64,000 nucleotides of DNA, from NCBI RefSeq assembly GCF_022811525.1, contig NZ_CP063982.1, positions 1,860,001 to 1,924,000 of the forward strand, written 5' to 3'. The position numbers were made by a program, and so were the translations under genes. Origin of the DNA: Orrella daihaiensis. Its GTDB lineage: Bacteria; Pseudomonadota; Gammaproteobacteria; Burkholderiales; Burkholderiaceae_B. Shown one piece after another: positions 35,950-44,529 of the stretch; positions within the stretch are counted from its first letter, which is position 1, and the number at the start of each line of letters is the position of its first letter. The notes beneath the pieces were generated by a model that was given only the letters and a program-made list of their open reading frames with translations, ran no database searches and was not told the origin of the DNA.

Positions 35950-36978
35950 ATGCCATTACCTGACCAGCACTTTGAGCTCGGTGAGCTCGAACTAGCGCTT
36001 GGCGATTCGTTGCCAAATGCCCGTTTAGCCTATGTCACCCTAGGGACACTGAATTCGCGCGGTGATAATGCCATACTTGTTTTACACGGCTACACCTCTA
36101 GTCATCGCTTCGTTCTAGAGGATGATCCCGACAACGCTGAGGGTAGCTGGGGACCACTCATCGGACCTGGCAAAGCAATAGACACTAACCGATATTTTGT
36201 CATTGCGCCCAATGCCTTGGGCTCGAGCTATGGCAGCACAGGTCCGGGCGATATCAACGAACGAACAGGCAAGCGATGGGGGCCTGAGTTTCCTGCGTTG
36301 ACATTTGAAGACCAGACAAATGCACAGCAGGCCTTACTGGCCTGGCTCGGTGTGCAACAGTTGCATGCCGTCATGGGTTTATCGATGGGTGGGTTTGGAG
36401 CGTTCCAGTGGGCTGTTCAATACCCAGAGAAGTTACGTAAGGTCATCCCTGTGCTGACAGCACCCTGGGGCTCTTTGAATCAGGCTGCGAGTCATCAAGC
36501 AGTGACAGCGGTCCTAGAGTCAAGCGCAGCCTGGCACAATGGTTGGTACTACGAACATTTGTCTCAAATGCAGGACACGCTTGAGGGCATTCGTATCAAA
36601 ACCTTGGAAAGGTACGGCGTACCGGCTTGGCTCGAGAGTGAACTGCACGATGCCATCAAAGTGCAGGCCAGGCTACACGATATGGCCAGACACTGGGCAG
36701 CAAAATTTGATGCCAATGCCATGCTCGCGCTCAGGGCGATGATCAACCGGTTCGATGTACGGGCACGACTCACGGAGGCTCACGCCGAACTTCTATACGT
36801 TTTGTGTCGCACCGACAGCTTATTCCCGCCATCGATTGTCAGCGAAACACTTGATCAGTGGCCCAAATCCGCAGGCACTGCAAAATATGTTGAAATCGAT
36901 TCAGATTACGGTCACTTTGCCAGCAGTCTTGACTGGCATAAATGGGCCGGTGCGCTCAAGCAGTTTCTTGACCACTGA
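35950..36978 (+). CDS. Alpha/beta hydrolase, homoserine acetyltransferase (MetX)-like
   Basis: A 342-residue enzyme of the MetX superfamily. Catalytic Ser lies in AVMGLSMGGFGAFQWA, Asp in LCRTDSLFPPS and His in DSDYGHFASS, the usual order. IAPNALGSSYGSTGPGDIN is the family's conserved patch. True MetX has GGSMGG at the nucleophile; here it is GLSMGG, so a homologous hydrolase/acyltransferase with other substrate is more probable. It follows the sulfur genes with a 93-base gap and precedes a class II aldolase. Confidence 0.8.
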   Translation: MPLPDQHFELGELELALGDSLPNARLAYVTLGTLNSRGDNAILVLHGYTSSHRFVLEDDPDNAEGSWGPLIGPGKAIDTNRYFVIAPNALGSSYGSTGPGDINERTGKRWGPEFPALTFEDQTNAQQALLAWLGVQQLHAVMGLSMGGFGAFQWAVQYPEKLRKVIPVLTAPWGSLNQAASHQAVTAVLESSAAWHNGWYYEHLSQMQDTLEGIRIKTLERYGVPAWLESELHDAIKVQARLHDMARHWAAKFDANAMLALRAMINRFDVRARLTEAHAELLYVLCRTDSLFPPSIVSETLDQWPKSAGTAKYVEIDSDYGHFASSLDWHKWAGALKQFLDH

Positions 36979-37034
36979 TTTTTTACGAAACAATGCTGAG
37001 ATTTTCAGTATGACCCGTTCAAAGGAGAATGGAG

Positions 37035-37778
37035 ATGTCTGACAGTCCGACCACTCACGATGATGACTTTCACAGCGAAAGCGTGGTTCGCTTGAGAGAA
37101 GACTTGGCACTTGCACTCAGAGCAGCTAGCTTTCACGGTTTGTCTGAGGGGGTTTGTAATCACTTTAGCGTGGAGTTACCAGACGGCAGTGGCAGGTTTT
37201 TACTGAATCCCCGTGGGTTACTGTGGGAAGAGGTCTATGCCGACGACATTGTCATGGTCGACGCACAGGGCCAACAGTTAGCCGGGCGTCACCCGGTTGA
37301 GCCGACAGCCATGTATATCCACGCGGCGATTCATCAGATTGCGGGCAAAGCGTGTGTGCTGCATACCCATATGCCATACGCCACTGCTTTGACGCTGACC
37401 CGTGCGCGGGCGCTTGACACCACGCTGTCACAAAACGCCATGCGATTTCATGGCAGAACGGTCGCCGATGAGCAATACAACGGCTTGGCGCTTGATACTA
37501 GCGAAGGCGAACGCATTGCACGCGCTATGCAGGGTGCAGACATTGCGTTCTTAGGCAACCATGGCGTGGTCGTGTGTTCGCACCGTATCGACTATGCCTA
37601 TGACGACTTGTACATGCTTGAACGCGCCTGCATGATGCAAGTGTTAGCGATGTCGACGGGCCAAGATCTTATGACGGTTGATCCCAAGCTAGCTGCCACG
37701 ACGGGCCATCAAATCGATAGTGAGCGACTACAGTCAACGCTTTTTTTTGAGGCGTTGCGACGGAAACTGAAGTCCTAG
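37035..37778 (+). CDS. Class II aldolase/adducin-family protein
   Basis: A zinc-type aldolase/decarboxylase of 247 residues. Metal-ligand motifs are intact: HTHMPYATALTLT and LGNHGVVVCSHRIDYAYDD. The N-terminal ASFHGLSEGVCNHFSVELP block is typical of the adducin-like aldolases of proteobacteria, many annotated as class II aldolase without known substrate. ATG 37035 has AAAGGAG at good spacing; the ATG two codons earlier abuts it. Substrate unknown. Confidence 0.85.
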   Translation: MSDSPTTHDDDFHSESVVRLREDLALALRAASFHGLSEGVCNHFSVELPDGSGRFLLNPRGLLWEEVYADDIVMVDAQGQQLAGRHPVEPTAMYIHAAIHQIAGKACVLHTHMPYATALTLTRARALDTTLSQNAMRFHGRTVADEQYNGLALDTSEGERIARAMQGADIAFLGNHGVVVCSHRIDYAYDDLYMLERACMMQVLAMSTGQDLMTVDPKLAATTGHQIDSERLQSTLFFEALRRKLKS

Positions 37779-37809
37779 TTACAGGCCAGATCGCTTGCCT
37801 TGATTAATG

Positions 37810-38112
37810 CTAGAACTTATTGGGACGCAACACCGACACTTCAGAAAAGTATAGGGTCAGTCCATAATGCTTACCGTACTCGGCCAGCATATGTTCGGCG
37901 ATTTTGTCGGCAACCCCACCCTCGCAGACTACCTCCATGCGTATGGTTCGATCGGCTTCCCATGTACCCTCGCGAACGCCGCTATGCCCACCGCCACGCA
38001 CATCAGTGACCGTGTAACCAGCTGCACCCAGACGCCTGATGTCTTGCACCAGCATGCGCTCGATGTTGGCCTCTGCAATCACAACTAGCAGGGTTCGTTT
38101 GTGCTTTTCCAT
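37810..38112 (-). CDS. sbtB: PII-like protein SbtB
   Basis: A 100-residue PII-fold protein, cognate regulator of SbtA. N-terminal LLVVIAEANIERMLVQDIR and the T-loop region DVRGGGHSGVREGTWEADR match the SbtB subfamily, which in cyanobacteria binds adenine nucleotides including cAMP/AMP and inhibits the transporter. The C-terminal CGPxGC redox loop of some cyanobacterial SbtB proteins is absent; the protein ends FSEVSVLRPNKF. It starts six bases after the sbtA stop, so the two are co-transcribed. Confidence 0.9.
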   Translation of the reverse strand: MEKHKRTLLVVIAEANIERMLVQDIRRLGAAGYTVTDVRGGGHSGVREGTWEADRTIRMEVVCEGGVADKIAEHMLAEYGKHYGLTLYFSEVSVLRPNKF

Positions 38113-38118
38113 AGATGA

Positions 38119-39075
38119 CTAGCCCCCTGTGAGCGCCTGTGCAAGCTTGATATAGAGTGGAATCCCGATGACAACATTAAACGGAAACACGATACCTAGC
38201 GCAATCGTGATCGACAACCCTGCGTTGGCCGCTGGCACTGCAATACGCATCGCCGTGGGCGCGGCAATATAGCTCGCGCTTGCTGCCAGGGTTGCCATCA
38301 CTGCCACTCCGCCTGTGGACAGACCAAGCAATAAACCCAGACCAGCTCCCACGAACGACAGTCCCAACGGGAATAACACGCCAATGGCCACGACCTGCCA
38401 GCCATACCGCTTAACTTCGGCTAGCCGACCGCCAGCCACTAAACCAAGCTCGAGCAAAAACAGCGCTAGCACGCCCTTGAACGGGTCAATAAAGAGTGCC
38501 TTGATCGGTTCAGTGCCGGCTGTGCCAGCTACCGCACCGATAATCAGACCTCCAAGAAGAAGCAGTACGCTCTTGCCAAACACGACGTCGTGCAGCAATG
38601 TTGCCCAATGCCCACGCACTGACGCCGTACTCTCAGCATCCTTGTCACCAAGCCTGGCAAGTAACACGCCCGCAATGAGGCCAGGCGCTTCAAGCACGGC
38701 TACCCATAGGGGGGCATGCGCCTCGTAGGCGATTCCCTGACGTATGAGTGCTGCCGTCACCACCGCGAACGTCACCACACTGACAGACCCAAAATGAGCA
38801 CCAATTGAGGCACTGTCGGCTGCGTTAAACCTGAGTGATCGCAAAATTGGATACAAGATCAATGGCACGGTGAAACCCATTAGTGCCACGCCGAGCACCT
38901 GCGGCAGTACCGACAGCATGGGCTGTTGCGACAGCTCGATCCCCCCTTTTAAACCGATCGCCAATAACAGGTAAATCGACAGGGTTTCGTATAGCGCTTC
39001 GGGCAAACGCAGATCAGAGCCAACCAGACGGGCGAATATACCGAGCAGGAAAAAGAAAATAACAACATCAATCAT
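38119..39075 (-). CDS. sbtA: Sodium-dependent bicarbonate transporter SbtA
   Basis: A 318-residue permease of the SbtA family (PF05982), importing bicarbonate with sodium. It has about ten hydrophobic helices in two inverted halves, with LLLAIGLKGGIELSQQ in the first half and LFLLELGLVAGGRLAEVKRYG in the second. SASYIAAPTAMRIAVPAANAG, the substrate-site segment, follows near residue 265. Family identity is secure from these blocks. No RuBisCO, carboxysome or carbonic anhydrase gene is nearby, so bicarbonate probably feeds anaplerotic carboxylases or biosynthesis. It is divergent from the photolyase operon. Confidence 0.9.
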   Translation of the reverse strand: MIDVVIFFFLLGIFARLVGSDLRLPEALYETLSIYLLLAIGLKGGIELSQQPMLSVLPQVLGVALMGFTVPLILYPILRSLRFNAADSASIGAHFGSVSVVTFAVVTAALIRQGIAYEAHAPLWVAVLEAPGLIAGVLLARLGDKDAESTASVRGHWATLLHDVVFGKSVLLLLGGLIIGAVAGTAGTEPIKALFIDPFKGVLALFLLELGLVAGGRLAEVKRYGWQVVAIGVLFPLGLSFVGAGLGLLLGLSTGGVAVMATLAASASYIAAPTAMRIAVPAANAGLSITIALGIVFPFNVVIGIPLYIKLAQALTGG

Positions 39076-39172
39076 GATGGCGACATCCTACCAAAACCAT
39101 GCTCACAATAACCCTATTTTTAAGTCAGGAACCAATCACCCCGATACAACCAAGCTGCGCTAGCATGAGACC
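39076..39172. promoter_or_regulatory. Divergent control region of sbtAB and the photolyase operon
   Basis: A 97-base gap must hold promoters for both directions. It is AT-rich near sbtA (CCCTATTTTTAAGTCAGG). No consensus promoter, LitR-type or LexA-type box is evident by eye. Confidence 0.4.
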
Positions 39173-40744
39173 ATGGAACACATCGTTGTCTGGTTCAAAC
39201 GCGATTTGCGCATACATGACCATCAGCCCTTGGCCCAAGCGGCTAAGCGCGGTGCGTTAACCTGCGTCTATTTCATCGAGCCTAGCCTTTGGCGCTCGCC
39301 AGATGCCGGCACTCAGCACTATCAGTTCATTCTGGAGAGCTTGCGCGACCTGCATACACAGCTTGCAGGCATGGGACTGAAACTAAACCTACTTGTTGGA
39401 GAGGCGATTCAATGCCTTGAGCGCATCAGACAAACACTGCCATTTGCTGCACTGTACTCCCACGAAGAAACAGGTAATGGCCTAACTTACGCGCGCGACA
39501 AGGCGGTTGCCCGGTGGTGTCGCGAGAACGGGATACAGTGGCAGGAATTTGCACAATTTGGCGTCAAAAGAGGACCGCACGACCGGGATCACTGGAAATC
39601 AGCCTGGGAGAGCTTTTGTGGGTCTTTTCAGGTGCCCGTACCCGGTACGGTGCACAGCAGCCCATTGCGGTTGATTGACAGGCCACCGAACCCAATGGAG
39701 CTCGGGCTGACAGATCCGGATCCGCCTGCGCGTCAGCTCGGCGGACGCCAGCTTGGCTTGCAAACACTGCAAACGTTCTTACACGAGCGCAGCCAGCAAT
39801 ATCGTGGTGGGATTTCGTCTCCCCTATCAGCCCCCACGGCATGCTCGCGAGTATCAGCTTATTTGAGCTACGGCTGCCTGTCCATGCGCGAGGTTTACCA
39901 AGCAACACAAAACTGCATTAATTCACTGCCGCCAGGACGCAGCCGTCATAAACAGGGCTTACAGTCCTTTGTCAGTCGACTCTATTGGCACTGTCATTTC
40001 ATTCAAAAGCTGGAAGACGAGCCTGAACTGGAATTCCGCAATTTGCACCGTGGTTATGATGGTTTGCGAGAGGGCGAGTGGTCTGGCGAGCGTTTCGAGG
40101 CGCTAAGAGAAGGACGCACCGGTTGGCCATTGGTAGACGCTTGTGTAGCTATGCTGGGTCAGACCGGCTGGTTGAATTTCCGGATGCGTGCAATGCTGGT
40201 CTCAGTAGCAGCCTATCCGCTTTGGCTACATTGGCGTGAGGTCGGGCATTGGCTGGCACGCCAATTTCTGGATTATGAACCAGGCATACACTGGAGCCAG
40301 ATGCAGATGCAATCGGGAACCACCGGTATTAATGTGCCGAGGATCTACAACCCTATCAAACAAGCTAAAGATCATGACCCTCGGGGTGTCTTCGTGCGGC
40401 ACTGGCTGCCTGCCATGCGCCAGGTACCTGATGCGTGGCTATTTGAGCCATGGCGTATGCCTGACACCCTCCAAAACACCTGTGGCATAAAAGTCGGAAG
40501 CGATATTGCCACCCCCGTTTGTGACCTTGATAGTTCAACGCGCCGCGCCAAGCAAAAGGTGTTTGATTTGAGAGCTACCCCTGCGGTGAGAGCCGCCAAA
40601 AGTGCAATCGTCAAAAAACACGGCTCGCGCAAGCAACTAGAATCGAGCCCGACGATGACACGCAAGTCCAAGGCTAAACCCGTTGGCCGTCAGTCCAAAT
40701 CAAAACCCTCGGTTGAATCATCACAACTGAGCCTGGACTTCTAA
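39173..40744 (+). CDS. Photolyase/cryptochrome-family flavoprotein, class I-like divergent group
   Basis: A 523-residue protein. Its N-terminal photolyase alpha/beta domain (IVVWFKRDLRIHDHQPLAQA) and FAD domain (RTGWPLVDACVAMLGQTGW, then YNPIKQAKDHDPRGVFVRHW) place it in the photolyase/cryptochrome superfamily. It belongs to a group widespread in cyanobacteria and marine bacteria. In place of the Asn-Gly-Gly-Trp FAD loop of E. coli-type CPD photolyases it reads DYEPGIHWSQMQMQSGTTG, so CPD repair cannot be assumed. A Lys/Arg/Ser-rich tail of about 60 residues follows. First gene of the operon; the next begins two bases after its stop. DNA repair or photoreceptor: undecided. Confidence 0.85.
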   Translation: MEHIVVWFKRDLRIHDHQPLAQAAKRGALTCVYFIEPSLWRSPDAGTQHYQFILESLRDLHTQLAGMGLKLNLLVGEAIQCLERIRQTLPFAALYSHEETGNGLTYARDKAVARWCRENGIQWQEFAQFGVKRGPHDRDHWKSAWESFCGSFQVPVPGTVHSSPLRLIDRPPNPMELGLTDPDPPARQLGGRQLGLQTLQTFLHERSQQYRGGISSPLSAPTACSRVSAYLSYGCLSMREVYQATQNCINSLPPGRSRHKQGLQSFVSRLYWHCHFIQKLEDEPELEFRNLHRGYDGLREGEWSGERFEALREGRTGWPLVDACVAMLGQTGWLNFRMRAMLVSVAAYPLWLHWREVGHWLARQFLDYEPGIHWSQMQMQSGTTGINVPRIYNPIKQAKDHDPRGVFVRHWLPAMRQVPDAWLFEPWRMPDTLQNTCGIKVGSDIATPVCDLDSSTRRAKQKVFDLRATPAVRAAKSAIVKKHGSRKQLESSPTMTRKSKAKPVGRQSKSKPSVESSQLSLDF

Positions 40745-40746
40745 AA

Positions 40747-40932
40747 ATGCGTGGCGTCAAGAAATCAAACCTCCCACAAAAAACCTGCCTGGTGTGTCAA
40801 CGCCCGTTCACCTGGCGCAAAAAATGGGAAAGTGTCTGGGACGAGGTGAAATACTGTTCAGAGCGTTGCCGTCGCAGCCGCGGTCACACACCCAATGATC
40901 CTGACATCAAATTGACTCGCAAAAAATCATGA
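40747..40932 (+). CDS. DUF2256 zinc-ribbon-like protein
   Basis: A 61-residue basic protein with a Cys4 motif (CLVCQRPFTWRKKWES and CSERCRRSRG), the DUF2256 signature. DUF2256 genes are frequent neighbours of photolyase/cryptochrome genes; role unknown. It lies two bases after the first photolyase and overlaps the DASH gene by ATGA, so all three are translationally coupled. Confidence 0.88.
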   Translation: MRGVKKSNLPQKTCLVCQRPFTWRKKWESVWDEVKYCSERCRRSRGHTPNDPDIKLTRKKS

Positions 40933-42224
40933 CCATCATCTACTGGTTTCGTCGTGACCGTCGACTCTCAGACAACCCTGCGCTTACCAAGGCAGTTGCC
41001 CTTGCCTCTCAAACAAGCAGTGCACTATTACCAGTGACGCTGAAAGACGACAATCCCGTGACACCTTGGGGTTTCACACGGTTTGGTTGCCATCGCTTGG
41101 CATTTGAGGCACAGTCTCTGGCAGGACTGCAAAAGGCCCTACAGGGGCTTGGCAGCGATCTCTATCAACCTTCAATCTCTGGTGTATCAGGACTCATTGA
41201 TCTTGCCAAACGGATGGACGCTACTCTGATTGTGTGCGAGGCAATCCATGCGCCCGAGGAATCCGATGAGATCAACCTGCTGAAAGATGCAGGCTTGGAG
41301 GTGATCAGCGTTGAGCAATCGGCCCTGCTACCAGGCGAAAGCCTACCGTTTGAGATTAACCAGACACCAATTGTCTTTAGCGACTTTCGTCGTCTGGTGG
41401 AAAAAGCCAAATGTCGGCCACGCACGCCTCTGGACTCGCCAAGCAAGCTGCCTGCGCCGCCTGAATTCACAGGCGATCTCAGGCCGTACGCTGGCGCAAT
41501 CGATCTACCAGCACTCGATGCACGCAGCGCTTTTCCATATCAAGCGGACGGCTGGCACGCAGATCAAAACGCGGCGCAGGCCCATCTGACACGATATTTT
41601 TCAAGCAATCTGCCACAACGCTACAAGCAAACACGTAATGGTCTGATTGGAACGGATTACTCCACCAAATTCTCCCCATGGCTAGCAGTCGGCGCCATCT
41701 CTGCCGCCCAAATATGGCAGGCGTTGCAAACCCATGAGGCAACTCACGGGAGCAATGAAAGCACCTACTGGATCTGGTTTGAACTATTGTGGCGCGATCA
41801 TTTTCAACTCATGATGCAGCGTTTCCCAACGGAGCTTTTTGCAAGATCAGGCCTGGTGAAGCATCCGATTCAATCCCGGTCTCCCAATACCCAGGGATTT
41901 AAACGTTGGTGTTCGGGCAATACTGGTAATGCATTCATTGATGCTGCCATGCGCGAATTAGCAGCAACCGGTTATCTCTCAAATCGCATGCGTCAGAATG
42001 TGGCCAGTTTTTTAATCCATGACCTCCATGGTGATTGGCTAGCCGGTGCAGCCTGGTTTGAACACTGCCTGATCGATTTTGATGTACGTAGCAATCAGGG
42101 TAATTGGGCCTATATCGCAGGTGTCGGCACCGACCCAAGGGGCGGGCGTCGTTTTAACCCGCAAAAGCAAGCACATGACTACGATCGCAACGCAGCATAC
42201 CAGCAGCTTTGGAGCATGCCATGA
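40929..42224 (+). CDS. Cryptochrome DASH
   Basis: A 431-residue cryptochrome of the DASH subfamily. The N-terminus is IYWFRRDRRLSDNPAL. The diagnostic FAD region is TGYLSNRMRQNVASFLIHDL, followed by DFDVRSNQGNWAYIAGVGTD with the FAD-facing Asn and the electron-chain Trp, then RRFNPQKQAHDYD. DASH proteins repair CPDs in single-stranded or looped DNA and may act as photoreceptors; they usually carry a methenyl-tetrahydrofolate antenna. Starts on ATGA overlap with DUF2256 and overlaps the next gene similarly. Confidence 0.93.
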   Translation: MTIIYWFRRDRRLSDNPALTKAVALASQTSSALLPVTLKDDNPVTPWGFTRFGCHRLAFEAQSLAGLQKALQGLGSDLYQPSISGVSGLIDLAKRMDATLIVCEAIHAPEESDEINLLKDAGLEVISVEQSALLPGESLPFEINQTPIVFSDFRRLVEKAKCRPRTPLDSPSKLPAPPEFTGDLRPYAGAIDLPALDARSAFPYQADGWHADQNAAQAHLTRYFSSNLPQRYKQTRNGLIGTDYSTKFSPWLAVGAISAAQIWQALQTHEATHGSNESTYWIWFELLWRDHFQLMMQRFPTELFARSGLVKHPIQSRSPNTQGFKRWCSGNTGNAFIDAAMRELAATGYLSNRMRQNVASFLIHDLHGDWLAGAAWFEHCLIDFDVRSNQGNWAYIAGVGTDPRGGRRFNPQKQAHDYDRNAAYQQLWSMP

Positions 42225-43747
42225 CCACCTTACGTCTCATCTTGGGCGACCAATTAAACAGTCAGCATAGTTGGTTTACACAACACGACCCGCAAGTGCA
42301 TTACATCCTGATGGAGGTGCGTCAGGAAACCGACTATGTTTTACATCATGCGCAGAAAGTCTTAGGCATCTTTGCTGCCATGCGCATGTTTGCCGAGAAT
42401 TTAAAACAGGCCGGGCATCACGTACATTACCTAGCCATCGACGCTGCAAACAATACCCAAGACATCCCCAAAAATCTGGACCTGATTTCCAGACAAATTG
42501 GTGCATCCAGAATTCAGTATCAAGCGCCGGACGAATGGCGTCTGGATAAACAACTTCAAGACTGGGGTAAGCAAGCAGACGTTACGGTTGAGATGGTCGA
42601 CACAGAGCATTTTTTAACTGAACGCCACACTGCCCGCGCAATTTTTAAAGGCCGTAAACGTTGGCTGATGGAACAGTTCTATCGTACGCTACGGCAGCAA
42701 TACGGGGTTCTGATGCATGACAGCCAACCGATTGGCGATAAGTGGAACTTTGATGCCGATAACCGCAAGGCATGGAAGGGCAAACCACCATCACCGGCAG
42801 ATAGTCGTCCAAGGCATAACCACTCGGCGCTTTGGCAAACGATTGTCGCTGCCGGCATTAAAACCTTTGGTAACCCACAAGCCGACGCCTTTAGCTGGCC
42901 ACTGACCCGCGATGAGGCGTTAACCCAACTGACATACTTCGTTGACTACGTTCTGCCAAATTTTGGTGATTATCAGGATGCGATGCACACTAACGAGCCG
43001 TACTTGTTTCACAGTCTGCTGTCGTTTGCCCTCAACACTAAAATGATCAGCCCAAAAGAGGTGGTCGATGCGGCTCAGCAAGCCTACCTCAGCGGCAATG
43101 CACCTCTAGCTGCCGTTGAGGGTTTTATCCGTCAGATCCTCGGTTGGCGTGAGTATGTTCGAGGCGTTTACTGGTCACAAATGCCTGGCTACACCGAACA
43201 GAATGAACTGGGTCACAACAATCCCTTGCCTGATTGGTTCTGGACTGGACGCACACAAATGCAATGCTTGAGCGAGTCGATTGGGCAGTCGCTTGAATAT
43301 GCCTATGCTCATCACATCCAGCGCCTGATGGTCGTCGGAAACTTTGCGCTACTTGCAGGCATTGACCCGCAAGCATTGCACCGCTGGTATCTTGGAATCT
43401 ATATCGATGCCTTTGAATGGGTCGAAGCACCCAACACACTAGGCATGAGCCAGTTTGCGGATGGTGGACTGCTCGCTACCAAGCCTTACGTATCAAGTGC
43501 TGCTTACATTGGGCGTATGAGTAACTACTGTAAAGGCTGCCGCTACGACCCTAAAAAACGCACCGGCGAGAATGCTTGCCCGTTCAATGCGCTTTACTGG
43601 AACTTTTACGAGCGCCATGCGCCGAGTTTTGAAAAGAATCCCCGTATCGGCATGGCCTATCGGCAGCTCGCTAAAATGACCCCGGATGAGCGTGCGGCTA
43701 TTTACGAGCAAGCCCTATTCTGGCAGGACAATCTAAATCATTTATAA
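42221..43747 (+). CDS. Iron-sulfur bacterial cryptochrome/photolyase (FeS-BCP, PhrB/CryB type)
   Basis: A 508-residue protein starting MTTLRLILGDQLNSQHSWF at ATG 42221 (ATGA overlap with the DASH stop). The four [4Fe-4S] ligands of the family are Cys349 (MQCLSES), Cys437, Cys440 and Cys453 (YCKGCRYD, NACPF). These are one residue offset from Agrobacterium PhrB (350, 438, 441, 454). That enzyme repairs (6-4) photoproducts, binds FAD and a lumazine antenna. EYVRGVYWSQMPGY and YLGIYIDAFEWVEAPNTLGM are also conserved. (6-4) repair is the likely function. Confidence 0.94.
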   Translation: MTTLRLILGDQLNSQHSWFTQHDPQVHYILMEVRQETDYVLHHAQKVLGIFAAMRMFAENLKQAGHHVHYLAIDAANNTQDIPKNLDLISRQIGASRIQYQAPDEWRLDKQLQDWGKQADVTVEMVDTEHFLTERHTARAIFKGRKRWLMEQFYRTLRQQYGVLMHDSQPIGDKWNFDADNRKAWKGKPPSPADSRPRHNHSALWQTIVAAGIKTFGNPQADAFSWPLTRDEALTQLTYFVDYVLPNFGDYQDAMHTNEPYLFHSLLSFALNTKMISPKEVVDAAQQAYLSGNAPLAAVEGFIRQILGWREYVRGVYWSQMPGYTEQNELGHNNPLPDWFWTGRTQMQCLSESIGQSLEYAYAHHIQRLMVVGNFALLAGIDPQALHRWYLGIYIDAFEWVEAPNTLGMSQFADGGLLATKPYVSSAAYIGRMSNYCKGCRYDPKKRTGENACPFNALYWNFYERHAPSFEKNPRIGMAYRQLAKMTPDERAAIYEQALFWQDNLNHL

Positions 43748-43778
43748 AAATAAACCCCAGAGTCAAATTCGGATCATC

Positions 43779-44153
43779 ATGCAAGACGCACTGAACGTTC
43801 TAGGAGAAGCACTACAGGCTTGTTCCTACGACCCGCTAACCGGTTATTTCAGAGATGGTTGCTGCAACACGGATGTACACGATCACGGTACCCATGTGGT
43901 GTGTGCACGTATGACTGCTGAGTTTCTAGCATTTTCTGCTGAACGCGGAAACGATCTGATTACGCCTCGCCCACAATGGCGATTTCCTGGTTTGAAACCA
44001 GGCGACCGTTGGTGTCTTTGCGCTACCCGCTGGAAGGAAGCTTTTGACGCTGGTGTAGCGCCGCAGGTGGTCCTAGAAGCCACACACAGTAAGGTATTGG
44101 AATTTGTAAGGCTCGAGGATCTCAAAGCGCACGAATATGTGCGCTCAAATTAA
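43779..44153 (+). CDS. DUF2237 family protein
   Basis: A 124-residue protein of the DUF2237 family, recognised by LTGYFRDGCCNTDVHDHGTH, VCARMTAEFLAFSAERGNDL, and GDRWCLCATRWKEAFDAGVAP. Histidines and cysteines in the first block could bind metal. Function unknown; homologues commonly lie in or near photolyase/cryptochrome loci. It is 31 bases after the FeS photolyase and is the last gene of the plus-strand operon. Its stop is 17 bases from the facing phhB stop. Confidence 0.85.
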   Translation: MQDALNVLGEALQACSYDPLTGYFRDGCCNTDVHDHGTHVVCARMTAEFLAFSAERGNDLITPRPQWRFPGLKPGDRWCLCATRWKEAFDAGVAPQVVLEATHSKVLEFVRLEDLKAHEYVRSN

Positions 44154-44170
44154 GTCGACTATTGAATCGG

Positions 44171-44512
44171 TTATCTAGTCGACTCGGCGACACCGTAGCC
44201 CGTCATGGCCAGGTCGATTTGCTTGGCAAGCTCAATATCTTTAGCAGTAATGCCCCCGGCGTCGTGGGTCGTGAGCGCAATACTGACGCGATTGTAAACA
44301 TTGGACCATTCCGGGTGATGATCGGCCTTTTCTGCAAGCATGGCTACCTCCGTCATGAAAGCGAAAGCCCGCCTGAAGTCTCTGAACGTGACTTGACACG
44401 AGAGCATAGATAAACTGGATTCGGTCGCTGTGTTCAATTGCCAGCGGTCGTCAAGAACTTGCCGTGCCTCTACCAATGCCTGTCCGCTTAGAACTCCTGC
44501 ATCTTTGGTCAT
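44171..44512 (-). CDS. phhB: Pterin-4a-carbinolamine dehydratase
   Basis: Dehydrates 4a-hydroxytetrahydropterin to dihydropterin for recycling. It is 113 residues with AEKADHHPEWSNVYNRVSI, the catalytic histidine signature, and DIELAKQIDLA at the C-terminus. No aromatic amino acid hydroxylase is in the window. Its place at the end of folE-BLUF-MFS-phhB suggests pterin cofactor upkeep, perhaps for photolyase antennae; this is inference. Confidence 0.93.
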   Translation of the reverse strand: MTKDAGVLSGQALVEARQVLDDRWQLNTATESSLSMLSCQVTFRDFRRAFAFMTEVAMLAEKADHHPEWSNVYNRVSIALTTHDAGGITAKDIELAKQIDLAMTGYGVAESTR

Positions 44513-44529
44513 CCCACTCTCCCAAACGC

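Noticed and set aside
39076..39172. LitR/CarH or LexA box search in the photolyase control region
   Set aside because: No convincing palindromic consensus visible by eye; also none in 46902-47087 ahead of folE.
39173..40744. Idea that a Phe replaces the FAD N5 Asn in GWLNFRMRAM
   Set aside because: That segment is not the N5 site; in E. coli photolyase the Asn is four residues before the Trp of the later loop, so the claim was dropped.
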